From contig NZ_JBOFTR010000015.1 of NCBI RefSeq assembly GCF_051652165.1, positions 186,001 through 250,000 of the forward strand: a stretch of DNA of 64,000 nucleotides, given 5' to 3'. A program made the translations under genes and the position numbers. Of this stretch, positions 8,798 to 17,530 are shown one piece after another. The notes under the pieces are model-generated. The model searched no databases. It was not told where the DNA came from and was given only the letters and a program-made list of their open reading frames with translations. This DNA comes from Plesiomonas sp051652165 (GTDB lineage Bacteria > Pseudomonadota > Gammaproteobacteria > Enterobacterales > CAMTGL01). Each line of letters opens with the position of its first letter. The stretch's first letter is position 1.

Positions 8798-8978
8798 GAT
8801 GATATCCTTATCAATAACAGCTGCATTTGTGAATTATGTGGTAACAATACCGATAAACCACTTAATCTTCTAGTAAATAAACGGGATAAACACATAACAT
8901 AAATTGAATAAACTTCACATAAAAGTGCACCTATTACAACCGATAACCGGTACGTTAATCGGTTAAAAGAGGCTATTA

Positions 8979-9200
8979 TTAACGAAGATAACGCCGACCA
9001 TATTGGGTTTTTGTACGAATAAACCAGACGACAATAACGGCAACAATGAGCCACGGTAGTACGTTAAAAGCAACAGCCAGCATACCGGCCAGCAGCATAA
9101 CCACAAAACCAGCAACCAGTGCGGCAATTGCGCCAAGGAGTGACAAACCGGTCATCAATAGCACGGCAAAAAAGCCTAAAACAAAAAACAGTTCCAACAT
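8979..9200 (-). CDS. pspG: Phage shock protein G
   Basis: A 73-residue inner-membrane protein, an effector of the phage-shock envelope stress response. It begins MLELFFVLGFF and has two long hydrophobic spans (about residues 3-25 and 30-60) followed by a basic tail, closely matching E. coli PspG; the segment SLLGAIAALVAG is diagnostic. I start it at the ATG at 9200, preceded by AAAGGAA; the longer frame to 9272 adds residues with no family counterpart. It follows dusA as in E. coli. In E. coli it is a PspF/sigma-54 target, but I could not find a good GG-N10-GC promoter here. Confidence 0.9.
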   Translation of the reverse strand: MLELFFVLGFFAVLLMTGLSLLGAIAALVAGFVVMLLAGMLAVAFNVLPWLIVAVIVVWFIRTKTQYGRRYLR

Positions 9201-9220
9201 CACTGCATTTCCTTTCGTAA

Positions 9221-9235
9221 CAGGCAAATTGCCTG
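9221..9235. repeat. Perfect inverted repeat upstream of pspG
   Basis: CAGGCAA-A-TTGCCTG, seven-base arms around one base, lies 21 bases before the pspG start. It could be an operator or a leader hairpin; there is no T run after it. Confidence 0.5.
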
Positions 9236-9406
9236 CAAGTTTGGTCAGCATCATCGCTGGCATTGTCCGCAAAAATCGCGGTTACATTACGTAAGCGTTA
9301 TCATAAGCCAATCACCGTATAGGTTCATGCTGCTTTTTACTGAGTTACCATTATCTAGACTCAATGGCATCAACCCCGCTACCTGAGCCTAGTTACGTAA
9401 ACTACC

Positions 9407-10384
9407 TTACCCGCGTTGGACCATCTTCAGTGCAGCTTGTAAGACATCAATGCCCGCACCGGCTTTATGGGCATTTTCACTCAGATGTCTCCGCCATTGG
9501 CGTGCACCCGGAATACCCTGAAAAATACCCAGCATGTGTCGGGTAATGTGGCCAAGGTATGTTCCCTGACTGAGTTCGCGCTCGATATACGGGTACATAG
9601 CCTCAACAGCCGTAATACCATCAACCACCGGTGCACTTGGATCAAACAGTTGTTGATCGACTTGTGTCAGCAGGGTTGGGTTTTGGTAGGCTTCACGCCC
9701 GACCATTACGCCATCAAGATGTGCAAGGTGGATTTTTGCCTCATCGAGCGTTTTAATTCCGCCATTAATGGCAATAGTCAGGTGCGGAAAATCGCGCTTG
9801 AGTTGATAGACTCGCTCATAATCAAGCGGTGGGATCTCCCGGTTCTCTTTCGGGCTTAGGCCCGACAACCAAGCTTTACGGGCATGCACAATAAAGGTGT
9901 CACACTCGCCTTTTTCAGCCACGGTCTGAATGAAATCGACCAAAAACGGGTAGCTATCTTGATCATCAATCCCAATACGGGTTTTCACGGTGACGGGAAT
10001 GGAAACGACATCGCGCATCGCTTTGATGCTGTCGGCAACCAGTGCAGCATTCCCCATCAGGCACGCACCAAACATACCGTTTTGTACGCGATCTGACGGG
10101 CAACCTACATTGAGGTTGATCTCATCATAACCGCGCTGTTCGGCCAGTTTTGCGCACTGTGCCAAATCAGCCGGGTTACTGCCGCCCAGTTGGAGTGCCA
10201 GCGGATGCTCTTCCTCGTTATAGGCCAGATAATCGCCTTTTCCGTGAATGATCGCACCAGTCGTGACCATTTCAGTGTACAGCAGGGTTTGCTGTGTCAG
10301 TTGGCGGTGGAAATGGCGACAGTGGCGGTCGGTCCAGTCGAGCATCGGGGCTACAGAAAAACGTTGGCTTGGGTATTGGGTCAT
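9407..10384 (-). CDS. dusA: tRNA-dihydrouridine(20/20a) synthase DusA
   Basis: FMN enzyme that reduces U20/U20a in the tRNA D-loop. The 325-residue protein starts SVAPMLDWTDRHCR, has the NLNVGCPSDRVQNGMFGACLM active-site region with the catalytic cysteine, KTRIGIDDQDSY, and the FMN phosphate region INGGIKT/GVMVGREAY. I start at the ATG at 10384, which has GAGGAG upstream; the extra 23 residues of the longer frame are not family-like. It is divergent from zur and followed by pspG, the arrangement found in E. coli. In E. coli the Zur-regulated promoter lies elsewhere; I saw no Zur box in the shared 114-base gap. Confidence 0.95.
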   Translation of the reverse strand: MTQYPSQRFSVAPMLDWTDRHCRHFHRQLTQQTLLYTEMVTTGAIIHGKGDYLAYNEEEHPLALQLGGSNPADLAQCAKLAEQRGYDEINLNVGCPSDRVQNGMFGACLMGNAALVADSIKAMRDVVSIPVTVKTRIGIDDQDSYPFLVDFIQTVAEKGECDTFIVHARKAWLSGLSPKENREIPPLDYERVYQLKRDFPHLTIAINGGIKTLDEAKIHLAHLDGVMVGREAYQNPTLLTQVDQQLFDPSAPVVDGITAVEAMYPYIERELSQGTYLGHITRHMLGIFQGIPGARQWRRHLSENAHKAGAGIDVLQAALKMVQRG

Positions 10385-10498
10385 GCAGATCTCCTCATCG
10401 GGCGCGCATTCTAACAAACCCGCACCACTTTTCGCTATTTTTTGAGCGCCCATGCTAAACTTGCTCTCTAAAAAGCTTTTATCTCATAGAATGTTGGC

Positions 10499-10954
10499 AT
10501 GAACCCACAAGCACTCAAGCGGTTACTTCAAAAAGCACAAATGTTATGCGAGCAACGCGGTGTCCGCCTGACAACGCAACGTCAACAGGTGTTATGTTTA
10601 CTTGCAGAACACACAGGTGCAATTAGCGCCTATGATTTGCTTGATAAATTACGGCAAAGTGAACCTCAAGCAAAACCCCCAACCGTATATCGGGCACTCG
10701 ATTTTCTGTTAGAGCAGGGTTTTGTACATAAGGTGGAGTCGGTCAATAGTTTTGTTTTGTGCAGCGGTTTTGAAGAGCACGAGCACCATACCCAACTTTT
10801 TATTTGTGATCAGTGTGGTTGTATTAATGAGTGCCGCAGTGAGGCCATAGATCACACGTTGACCGCTACAGCAACAGATCTTGGTTTTACAATTAAACAC
10901 CGTATTGTTGAATTGCATGGCACTTGTGCGTTGTGCTCGGCATCCTCTGAATAG
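10499..10954 (+). CDS. zur: Zinc uptake regulator Zur
   Basis: Fur-family repressor that binds operators of zinc uptake genes when loaded with zinc. The 151-residue protein has the winged-helix region (about 20-80) with RLTTQRQQVL and the signature PPTVYRALDFLLEQGFVHKVE, then a dimerisation domain whose structural zinc ligands are C103, C106, C143 and C146. Compared with E. coli Zur it lacks the histidine-rich C-terminal tail. The ATG at 10499 aligns with the family start but its ribosome binding site is weak (GTTGGC). It is divergent from dusA. Confidence 0.93.
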   Translation: MNPQALKRLLQKAQMLCEQRGVRLTTQRQQVLCLLAEHTGAISAYDLLDKLRQSEPQAKPPTVYRALDFLLEQGFVHKVESVNSFVLCSGFEEHEHHTQLFICDQCGCINECRSEAIDHTLTATATDLGFTIKHRIVELHGTCALCSASSE

Positions 10955-10963
10955 TCGTGTTTC

Positions 10964-10990
10964 AAAAATCGGGGCATTATCTACGCCCCG
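10964..10990 (-). terminator. Intrinsic terminator after pgi
   Basis: On the minus strand CGGGGC (10990-10985) pairs with GCCCCG (10975-10970), followed by ATTTTT. It lies 45 bases past the pgi stop, between the convergent pgi and zur genes. Confidence 0.8.
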
Positions 10991-11034
10991 AGGTCTGTGT
11001 CGAGCGGCTTTAATCTGCTGACGGTAAACAGTTC

Positions 11035-12684
11035 TTATTTACGCCACTGTTTAAAGCTGTTGATTAAGCCATTCGTTGAACTGTCATGGCTTTGCACTGC
11101 GAGACTATCGTGCAGCTCAGGCAAAATGCGGTTAGCCAGTTGTTTACCCAGTTCAACGCCCCATTGGTCAAAACTAAAAATATTCAGTATTGCGCCCTGT
11201 GCAAAAATTTTGTGCTCATATAAAGCAATCAGTGCCCCTAAGCTATACGGGGTGATTTCACGCAGCAAGATAGAGTTAGTGGGGCGATTGCCCTCAAACG
11301 CTTTGAACGGAACGATATGCTCAACCTCTGCGGCAGTTTTACCGGCCAAAACAAACTCCTCTTCCACTTCAGCGGCAGTTTTACCAAATGCTAAGGCTTC
11401 GGTTTGAGCAAAGAAGTTTGACATCAATTTAATATGATGATCACCCAGTGGATTATGGCTGTTCGCCGGGGCAATAAAATCGCACGGGATCAGTTTTGTG
11501 CCCTGATGGATTAGCTGATAAAACGCGTGCTGACCGTTGGTGCCTGGCTCACCCCAGATAATCGGGCCAGTCTGGTAATTTACCGGTTTACCGTTGCGAT
11601 CGACCGATTTACCGTTTGATTCCATATTTCCCTGCTGGAAATAGGCGGCAAAACGGTGCATGTATTGGTCATACGGTAAAATGGCTTCAGTTTCAGCACC
11701 AAAGAAATTGTTGTACCACAGGCCAATCAGCGCCAGCAAAACCGGTAGGTTGTGCGACAGTTCGGTTTCAGCAAAATGGCGGTCCATCGCGTGAGCACCA
11801 GACAGCAGTTGCTCGAAATTATCAAAGCCAATTGACAGTGCAATTGACAAACCAATGGCTGACCAGAGTGAATAGCGCCCACCAACCCAATCCCAAAACT
11901 CAAACATATTGGCTGTATCAATACCAAATGCTGCCACTGCGCTGGCATTGGTTGATAACGCAGCAAAGTGTTTGGCGACATGCGCTTGATCTTCTGCTGC
12001 CGCCAAGAACCATGCACGTGCAGAGAGTGCATTGGTCATGGTTTCCTGCGTGGTAAAGGTTTTTGAGGCCACCAAAAAGAGTGTGGTTTCAGGGTTGAGA
12101 GTTTTCAGCGTTTCGGCAATGTGTGTGCCATCAACGTTAGAGACAAAGTGCATATTCAGGTGGTTTTTATACGCTTTCAGTGCTTCAGTGACCATATAAG
12201 GGCCAAGATCTGAGCCGCCGATCCCAATATTCACCACATCAGTAATGGCTTTACCGGTATAGCCTTTCCACTCACCGCCAATCACGCGATTGCAAAATAC
12301 CTGCATTTTGGCAAGTACCGCATTAATTTGAGGCATTACATCATAGCCATCGACCATAATCGGGGTGTTACTGCGGTTACGCAGTGCAATATGGAGTACT
12401 GCGCGATCTTCGGTGCGGTTAATTTTCTCACCACCAAACATTGATTTAATCGATGCGGGCAAATCAGTTTGCTCTGCTAACGCAAACAGATGCGCCATAG
12501 TGGATTGATTAATCAAGTTTTTCGAATAATCTAACAAAATTTGATCTTCAAATTCGGCAGAATACGCGGTAAAACGATCGGCTTGATCGGCAAAAAGATC
12601 ACGCAAATGAGTATGACGCATTGTTTGATAATGCTGCTCAAGGTGTTGCCATGCTGCCGTTTGAGTCGGATTAATATTTTTCAT
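11035..12684 (-). CDS. pgi: Glucose-6-phosphate isomerase
   Basis: Interconverts glucose 6-phosphate and fructose 6-phosphate in glycolysis and gluconeogenesis. The 549-residue length equals that of E. coli Pgi. Both family signatures are present: DWVGGRYSLWSAIGLSI near residue 275 and FDQWGVELGK near residue 510, together with NIGIGGSDLGP and the conserved GEPGTNGQHAF loop. The ATG has AGGAACAC upstream. It is transcribed alone; the 228-base gap before the divergent MOSC gene must hold its promoter. Confidence 0.97.
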   Translation of the reverse strand: MKNINPTQTAAWQHLEQHYQTMRHTHLRDLFADQADRFTAYSAEFEDQILLDYSKNLINQSTMAHLFALAEQTDLPASIKSMFGGEKINRTEDRAVLHIALRNRSNTPIMVDGYDVMPQINAVLAKMQVFCNRVIGGEWKGYTGKAITDVVNIGIGGSDLGPYMVTEALKAYKNHLNMHFVSNVDGTHIAETLKTLNPETTLFLVASKTFTTQETMTNALSARAWFLAAAEDQAHVAKHFAALSTNASAVAAFGIDTANMFEFWDWVGGRYSLWSAIGLSIALSIGFDNFEQLLSGAHAMDRHFAETELSHNLPVLLALIGLWYNNFFGAETEAILPYDQYMHRFAAYFQQGNMESNGKSVDRNGKPVNYQTGPIIWGEPGTNGQHAFYQLIHQGTKLIPCDFIAPANSHNPLGDHHIKLMSNFFAQTEALAFGKTAAEVEEEFVLAGKTAAEVEHIVPFKAFEGNRPTNSILLREITPYSLGALIALYEHKIFAQGAILNIFSFDQWGVELGKQLANRILPELHDSLAVQSHDSSTNGLINSFKQWRK

Positions 12685-12912
12685 TCTTCTGTGTTCCTAT
12701 ACATTGATCTGTGTTTAAAACGCAGTATTTAATTGAATCACGTAAATCAAAGAACAGATTAGAGCTTTCAAGTACCCAATGGGTGTTAAGAAATGTTGTT
12801 TTACGGAAGTTTACTCCTCTGAGCATAATCAATAACGACTATGCCGCTATAGAGAGATTAAGATCACAGTTTTAATGCGCTCTTCTTTTTAAATCAAGTA
12901 GTCGAGAAAACC

Positions 12913-13605
12913 ATGAATAGCAGCGATATGCGCATTTTCCACGGAGTATGTAGTACACAATTGCATGGCATTCACAGTGCCATCTACAAAAATGAGAGTA
13001 CCAGTGCACTTTTTTTAAGTGAGCTCGGTTTTGAAGGCGATCAGCAAGCGGATACTCGCCATCATGGTGGCGTTGATCGTGCGTTGCATTACTATCCTGC
13101 CGAACACTATGAGCATTGGGCTGATGTATATGCTGGAAACCCCAATTTTATCCGCGGGGCATTGGGTGAAAATCTCTCTGGATTTGGGCTAACCGAAGAA
13201 AATTGCCATGTAGGGGATGTGTTTCAATTAGGGGAGGCCGTTGTACAAATTAGCCAACCTCGTTCACCTTGTTATAAACTCAATTTACGCTTTGAGGTTG
13301 AAAATCTTGCTATGGCAATGCAAAGCAGTGGCCGTACAGGTTGGTTATTGCGCGTATTGCAGCCGGGTATTGTGCAACCTAAAGATACTCTCAAATTGCT
13401 CACACAAGGTAGCTCTCCGCTTTCGGTCTACCATATGAACCATATTTTTTACACTGAGCCACTCAACCATGTTGGGCTTGTGGCCATGAATGATTGTGAA
13501 CAACTTGCTGTGAGTTGGAAAGGTAAAGTTCAAGCACGTTTACAAACAGGGATGGTAGAAGATTGGAATGCGCGTTTATATGGTAAGGCGCTGTGGGCCA
13601 AATAA
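12913..13605 (+). CDS. yiiM: MOSC-domain protein, YiiM-like
   Basis: A 230-residue MOSC-domain protein. MOSC proteins bind the molybdenum cofactor; E. coli YiiM, with YcbX, protects against N-hydroxylated base analogues such as 6-N-hydroxylaminopurine. Visible signs are HHGGVDRALHYYP in the N-terminal part, RGALGENLSGFGL, and the conserved cysteine in QPRSPCYKLNLRF, the likely cofactor ligand. Length and motif order fit YiiM (about 224 residues) better than YcbX, which is longer with a ferredoxin domain. The ATG at 12913 has only a weak ribosome binding site; a second ATG five codons on is possible. No partner genes are adjacent. Confidence 0.82.
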   Translation: MNSSDMRIFHGVCSTQLHGIHSAIYKNESTSALFLSELGFEGDQQADTRHHGGVDRALHYYPAEHYEHWADVYAGNPNFIRGALGENLSGFGLTEENCHVGDVFQLGEAVVQISQPRSPCYKLNLRFEVENLAMAMQSSGRTGWLLRVLQPGIVQPKDTLKLLTQGSSPLSVYHMNHIFYTEPLNHVGLVAMNDCEQLAVSWKGKVQARLQTGMVEDWNARLYGKALWAK

Positions 13606-13637
13606 CTGCAAAATAACAGTAAGTGCAGTTAAATATC

Positions 13638-13695
13638 CTGCAAACAGGCAACCATCACCCCAAATGAGGGTGCTGATTGCCTGTTAAGTTTGCAG
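13638..13695. other. Long imperfect hairpin between yiiM and alr
   Basis: CTGCAAA/TTTGCAG outer arms (13638-13644, 13689-13695), CAGGCAA/TTGCCTG middle arms and a CACCC/GGGTG inner stem make an RNA hairpin of over twenty pairs with a small bulge. There is no U tract on either side. It lies between the convergent yiiM and alr stops, so it may act as a bidirectional terminator or stabilise 3' ends. Confidence 0.7.
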
Positions 13696-13789
13696 AAGTG
13701 AATATTGTATCGGTAGGTTATTGATACAAAAATAGGTCAAAAGCCGTACGCAACCTTATTGATGCAAAAACGGTTAACGTAACAACCGA

Positions 13790-14893
13790 TTAATCACCAA
13801 TATACTGCATTTGCACCCTAGGAGTCAGTTTAGTCACCAGTTCATAGGCGATAGTACCCGTGTATTGGGCAACATGTTCGCACGGTAAGCCCTCACCCCA
13901 TAAGATCACTTCATCGCCCACTTTATCTTGCGTTGCTGGCCCTAAATCTACCGTGACCATATCCATCGAGACTCGCCCCACTAACGGCACAATACGGCCA
14001 TTTACCCGTACGGGTGTACCAGTTGCAGCATCACGCGGATAACCATCACCATAACCAATTGCCACCACACCTAAATAGGTATCACGTTCACTCACCCAGC
14101 AACCACCATAACCTACCGCTTCTCCGGCTTTATGTTCGCGTACCGCAATCAGGCTTGATTTGAGCGTCATCGCAGGGCGCAAGCCATAACAATCGGCAAA
14201 TGAATCACTCAACGGAGAAATACCGTACAAAATAATCCCTGGGCGTACCCAGTCACGGTGTGATTGTGGCCATAACAAAATTCCCCCTGAAGCCGCAATG
14301 GATTGTGCCCCTTGTTTATTAGCAACAATGGCATCAAAACAGGCCAGTTGATCAGCGGTAGTGCTCACTTCAGGCTCATCAGCACGGCTAAAATGGCTAA
14401 TAAAGCGTACTGGCTGCACGACATTCGTGCAGTGTTGCAAACGCTGATAAAACGCCTCAGCATGCTCTGGACGTACACCCAAACGGTGCATACCGGTATC
14501 AAGCTTCATCCAAACGGTAATAGGGCGTTCTAACACTGCATGCTCTAATGCTTCTAATTGCTCAACACTGTGTACGACTGTATCAATATTATTAGCAACC
14601 AATACTGGCAGATCTTCGGCAGAGAAAAACCCTTCCAGCATAAGAATCGGTTTTACAATACCACCAGAGCGTAAGGCCAGTGCCTCTTCGATCCGAGCGA
14701 CCCCAAAGCAATCGGCTTGCTCTTTGAGTGTATGCGCAACATCCATCAAACCATGACCGTAGCCATTAGCTTTAACGACAACAATAATCCGACTATCAGG
14801 GGCAAAATCTTTCACCCGTTGCAGATTATGTCGCAATGCGAGGCGATCAATCACGGCAGTTGCTGCTTTCACGTATTTGTCCTTAATACTCAT
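13790..14893 (-). CDS. alr: Alanine racemase (biosynthetic)
   Basis: PLP enzyme that makes D-alanine for peptidoglycan. The 367-residue protein has the PLP lysine motif VVKANGYGHG near the N-terminus, the phosphate-binding segment and RPGIILYG in the barrel, and the C-terminal tyrosine region AVGYGGCW with GRVSMDMVTVD. I start at the ATG at 14893, giving the family-like MSIKDKYVKAATAVIDRLALRHN-type start; it lies inside the end of dnaB with an 11-base overlap and has a poor ribosome binding site, so translation is probably coupled to dnaB. The dnaB-alr order is shared with E. coli. Confidence 0.95.
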   Translation of the reverse strand: MSIKDKYVKAATAVIDRLALRHNLQRVKDFAPDSRIIVVVKANGYGHGLMDVAHTLKEQADCFGVARIEEALALRSGGIVKPILMLEGFFSAEDLPVLVANNIDTVVHSVEQLEALEHAVLERPITVWMKLDTGMHRLGVRPEHAEAFYQRLQHCTNVVQPVRFISHFSRADEPEVSTTADQLACFDAIVANKQGAQSIAASGGILLWPQSHRDWVRPGIILYGISPLSDSFADCYGLRPAMTLKSSLIAVREHKAGEAVGYGGCWVSERDTYLGVVAIGYGDGYPRDAATGTPVRVNGRIVPLVGRVSMDMVTVDLGPATQDKVGDEVILWGEGLPCEHVAQYTGTIAYELVTKLTPRVQMQYIGD

Positions 14894-16289
14894 CGTTATA
14901 CGCAGGGCCAGCATAGTTATCAAACCGAGACCACTGTCCTTGGAACGCTAAGCGTACCGAGCCTATCGGGCCGTTACGCTGTTTACCGATAATGATCTCG
15001 GCCACGCCTTTTTGATCACTATTCTCGTGATAGACCTCATCACGATAAATAAACATAATCAAGTCAGCATCTTGCTCGATAGAGCCTGATTCACGCAGAT
15101 CGGAGTTCACCGGCCGCTTATCGGCACGTTGCTCCAGACTTCGGTTCAACTGTGACAGCGCGACCACCGGTACTTGCAGCTCTTTAGCCAGCGCTTTGAG
15201 TGAACGGGAAATTTCAGCAATTTCCAGTGTCCGGTTGTCAGAAAGCGCCGGAACGCGCATCAGTTGCAGATAATCGACCATGATCATGCTCAAACCACCA
15301 TGCTCACGGAAAATCCGCCGTGCACGAGCACGCAATTCAGTTGGGGTTAGTGCAGATGAGTCATCAATGTACATGTTGCGTTTTTCCAGCAACAAGCCCA
15401 TGGTACTTGAGATCCGCGCCCAATCCTCGTCGTCGAGCTGACCGGTACGAATGCGAGTTTGATCAACGCGGGAAAGTGAAGCCAGAATACGCATCATGAT
15501 CTGTTCAGCTGGCATCTCAAGGCTGAAAATCAGTACCGGTTTATCCTGCATCATCGCCGCATTTTCACACAGGTTCATCGCGAACGTGGTTTTACCCATT
15601 GAAGGTCGTGCGGCCACGATAATCAGATCAGAAGATTGCAAGCCAGCCGTTTTTTTATCCAAATCACCAAAACCGGTCGAGACACCGGTAACGCCGTCGT
15701 GCGGCCGCTGGTACAACTGCTCAATACGCGAAACAGTATCTTCCAAAATGCTCTCGATACTTTTCGGGCCTTCATCTTTGCTGACCCGATTTTCAGCAAT
15801 CTGGAAGACTTTAGACTCAGCCAGATCGAGCAAATCTTCACTGTTGCGGCCCTGCGGATCGTAACCGGCATCGGCAATTTCATGTGCCACCGAAATCATG
15901 TCGCGCACCACCGCACGCTCACGCACTATCTCGGCATAGGCAGAGATATTGGCCGCACTGGGGGTATTTTTCGATAATTCAGCTAAATAGGCAAAGCCAC
16001 CGACATCATCTAAAATCCCTTTTACTTCAAGGGATTCAGAGAGCGTAATCAGGTCAATGGGCTTACTGCGCTCTAATAAGCGGTGCATCTCTTCAAAAAT
16101 CAGACGGTGCGGACGGCTGTAAAAATCACGGGCCACTACTTTTTCAGCCACGTTATCCCAGCGTTCGTTATCCAGCATTAAGCCGCCGAGAACAGATTGT
16201 TCAGCTTCTAATGAGTGTGGCGGCAGTTTAATGCCGTCAACCTGCGCATCTCTGCGTGTGGGTTTGGTTTGTTTAACCGCCATAGACAT
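14883..16289 (-). CDS. dnaB: Replicative DNA helicase DnaB
   Basis: Hexameric 5'-3' helicase of the replication fork, loaded by DnaC-type or alternative loaders and partner of DnaG. The 468-residue protein has the N-terminal PPHSLEAEQSVLGG domain, then the RecA-like domain with Walker A ARPSMGKTT, MVDYLQLM as Walker B, and SQLNRSLEQRADKRP and GSIEQDADLIMFIYRDE downstream. No intein is present. Two in-frame ATGs (16289 and 16283) are possible starts, neither with a strong ribosome binding site. It lies between rplI and alr. Confidence 0.97.
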   Translation of the reverse strand: MSMAVKQTKPTRRDAQVDGIKLPPHSLEAEQSVLGGLMLDNERWDNVAEKVVARDFYSRPHRLIFEEMHRLLERSKPIDLITLSESLEVKGILDDVGGFAYLAELSKNTPSAANISAYAEIVRERAVVRDMISVAHEIADAGYDPQGRNSEDLLDLAESKVFQIAENRVSKDEGPKSIESILEDTVSRIEQLYQRPHDGVTGVSTGFGDLDKKTAGLQSSDLIIVAARPSMGKTTFAMNLCENAAMMQDKPVLIFSLEMPAEQIMMRILASLSRVDQTRIRTGQLDDEDWARISSTMGLLLEKRNMYIDDSSALTPTELRARARRIFREHGGLSMIMVDYLQLMRVPALSDNRTLEIAEISRSLKALAKELQVPVVALSQLNRSLEQRADKRPVNSDLRESGSIEQDADLIMFIYRDEVYHENSDQKGVAEIIIGKQRNGPIGSVRLAFQGQWSRFDNYAGPAYNDEY

Positions 16290-16423
16290 TCACTGCACTT
16301 GAGAGTATCACCCTAACGGATGATAGAAATGAGACTAAGCCGCTAAGTATACCTTGTGGCTACACGAGAGAGAATGCGTAATATCGGTTGTTTTGGCTGA
16401 AGTTGATTGAAGGTTGTGCCGAA

Positions 16424-16451
16424 ACAAAAAACGCCGACAAATGTCGGCGTT
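16424..16451 (-). terminator. Intrinsic terminator after rpsF-priB-rpsR-rplI
   Basis: A ten-pair stem AACGCCGACA/TGTCGGCGTT (16430-16439 with 16442-16451) is followed on the minus strand by TTTTTTG. It lies 26 bases past the rplI stop and insulates dnaB. Confidence 0.9.
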
Positions 16452-16476
16452 CTTCTTAAGCAAGAAAGTGAAGCAA

Positions 16477-16929
16477 TTATGCTTCAGCTTCTACGCTGAT
16501 AACTACAGTGGCGAAAACTTCGCCGTGCAGTTGGAAGCGAATTTCGTGCTCGCCAGTAGTGCGCAGAGCACCATTGTCCAGACGAACTTCGCTCTTACAA
16601 ACTTCAACGCCTGCTGCGGTTACGGCATCAGCGATATCGCGAGTACCGATAGAACCGAACAGCTTGCCACCATCACCCGCTTTAGAGGTAATAGTTACGC
16701 GCGCCAGTGCAGTCAATGATTCTGCACGTGCTGAGGCTGCAACAAGAGTTTCAGCCAGTTTAGCTTCTAGTTCAGCGCGACGAGCTTCGAAGAACTCGAT
16801 GTTCTTCTTAGTTGCCATCACTGCTTTAGCCTGAGGCACCAGGTAGTTACGTGCGTAACCAGCCTTTACGTTTACCTTGTCACCAAGGCTGCCCAGGTTT
16901 GCAATTTTATCAAGCAGAATAACTTCCAT
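16477..16929 (-). CDS. rplI: 50S ribosomal protein bL9
   Basis: L9 binds 23S rRNA near the base of the L1 stalk and influences frame maintenance. The 150-residue protein shows the typical start MEVILLDKIANLGSLGDKV, the GYARNYLVPQAKA motif, a long central helix and the C-terminal domain ending in acidic residues. AGAGGA precedes the ATG. It is the last gene of the operon, 43 bases after rpsR, as in E. coli. Confidence 0.98.
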   Translation of the reverse strand: MEVILLDKIANLGSLGDKVNVKAGYARNYLVPQAKAVMATKKNIEFFEARRAELEAKLAETLVAASARAESLTALARVTITSKAGDGGKLFGSIGTRDIADAVTAAGVEVCKSEVRLDNGALRTTGEHEIRFQLHGEVFATVVISVEAEA

Positions 16930-16972
16930 TACCGTGTCCTCTTTAGAGTCTTAAAATACAGACAGCAGCCTA

Positions 16973-17200
16973 TTACTGATGACCATCAGTATACGGCAGC
17001 AGAGCTAGGTAACGTGAACGCTTGATAGCGCGTGCCAGCTGGCGCTGGTACTTAGCACGAGTACCTGTGATACGGCTAGGAACAATCTTGCCGCTTTCGG
17101 TAATGTAGTTCTTCAGAGTGAAGGTATCTTTGTAGTCGATCTCTTGAACGCCTTCCGCTGTGAAACGGCAGAACTTACGACGACGGAAATAACGTGCCAT
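16973..17200 (-). CDS. rpsR: 30S ribosomal protein bS18
   Basis: S18 forms a heterodimer with S6 on the 30S platform. The 75-residue protein has MARYFRRRKFCRF at the start and GTRAKYQRQLARAIKRSRYLALLPYT. The ATG at 17200 has AGGAGA at proper spacing. Its start lies 26 bases inside the end of priB, an overlap that does not exist in E. coli. Confidence 0.98.
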   Translation of the reverse strand: MARYFRRRKFCRFTAEGVQEIDYKDTFTLKNYITESGKIVPSRITGTRAKYQRQLARAIKRSRYLALLPYTDGHQ

Positions 17201-17522
17201 GTGGCTTGTCTCCTGAATCTATAAATTCGATCTGCTCGGCATGCAACACTAATTGATTTAGTCCGTTGCGGGTCTGATGTTGGGTAATAAAACCGGTAAC
17301 CATCAGGTTGCTGCCAACCGCTAATCTGTGAGTATTGGCTTGTGACGCTTGCCCACTGACAACCACGACCATACGGCACCAGGCTTGTCTGGAAAAACCG
17401 GCTTCCTGTTGTTCTGAGCGATGCTCAAGCACAAACTGGCAGTGCGGTATTCCGGCGGGGCTGACTGACCGCTTGGGTATCTTGCACACTGTGCCCGATA
17501 ACACCAGACGATTAGCTGTCAT
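17175..17522 (-). CDS. priB: Primosomal replication protein PriB
   Basis: PriB is a dimeric single-strand-binding OB-fold protein that works with PriA and DnaT to restart stalled forks. The 115-residue protein has NRLVLSGTVCK, SPAGIPHCQFVLEHRS, RQAWCRM and LNQLVLHAEQIE, all matching E. coli PriB. It carries an extra C-terminal tail of about twelve residues (KPHGTLFPSS) because the reading frame runs on through the rpsR ribosome binding site and start codon, overlapping rpsR by 26 bases. That overlap suggests tight coupling of PriB and S18 translation. Confidence 0.95.
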   Translation of the reverse strand: MTANRLVLSGTVCKIPKRSVSPAGIPHCQFVLEHRSEQQEAGFSRQAWCRMVVVVSGQASQANTHRLAVGSNLMVTGFITQHQTRNGLNQLVLHAEQIEFIDSGDKPHGTLFPSS

Positions 17523-17530
17523 AGCGATAA

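Noticed and set aside
8938..8964. AACCGAT/ATCGGTT hairpin after pspG as a terminator
   Set aside because: No T run on either strand and a long loop with competing pairs; too weak to call.
12778..12834. Seventeen-codon frame between pgi and the MOSC gene
   Set aside because: No ribosome binding site or hydrophobic or lipobox feature to support it.
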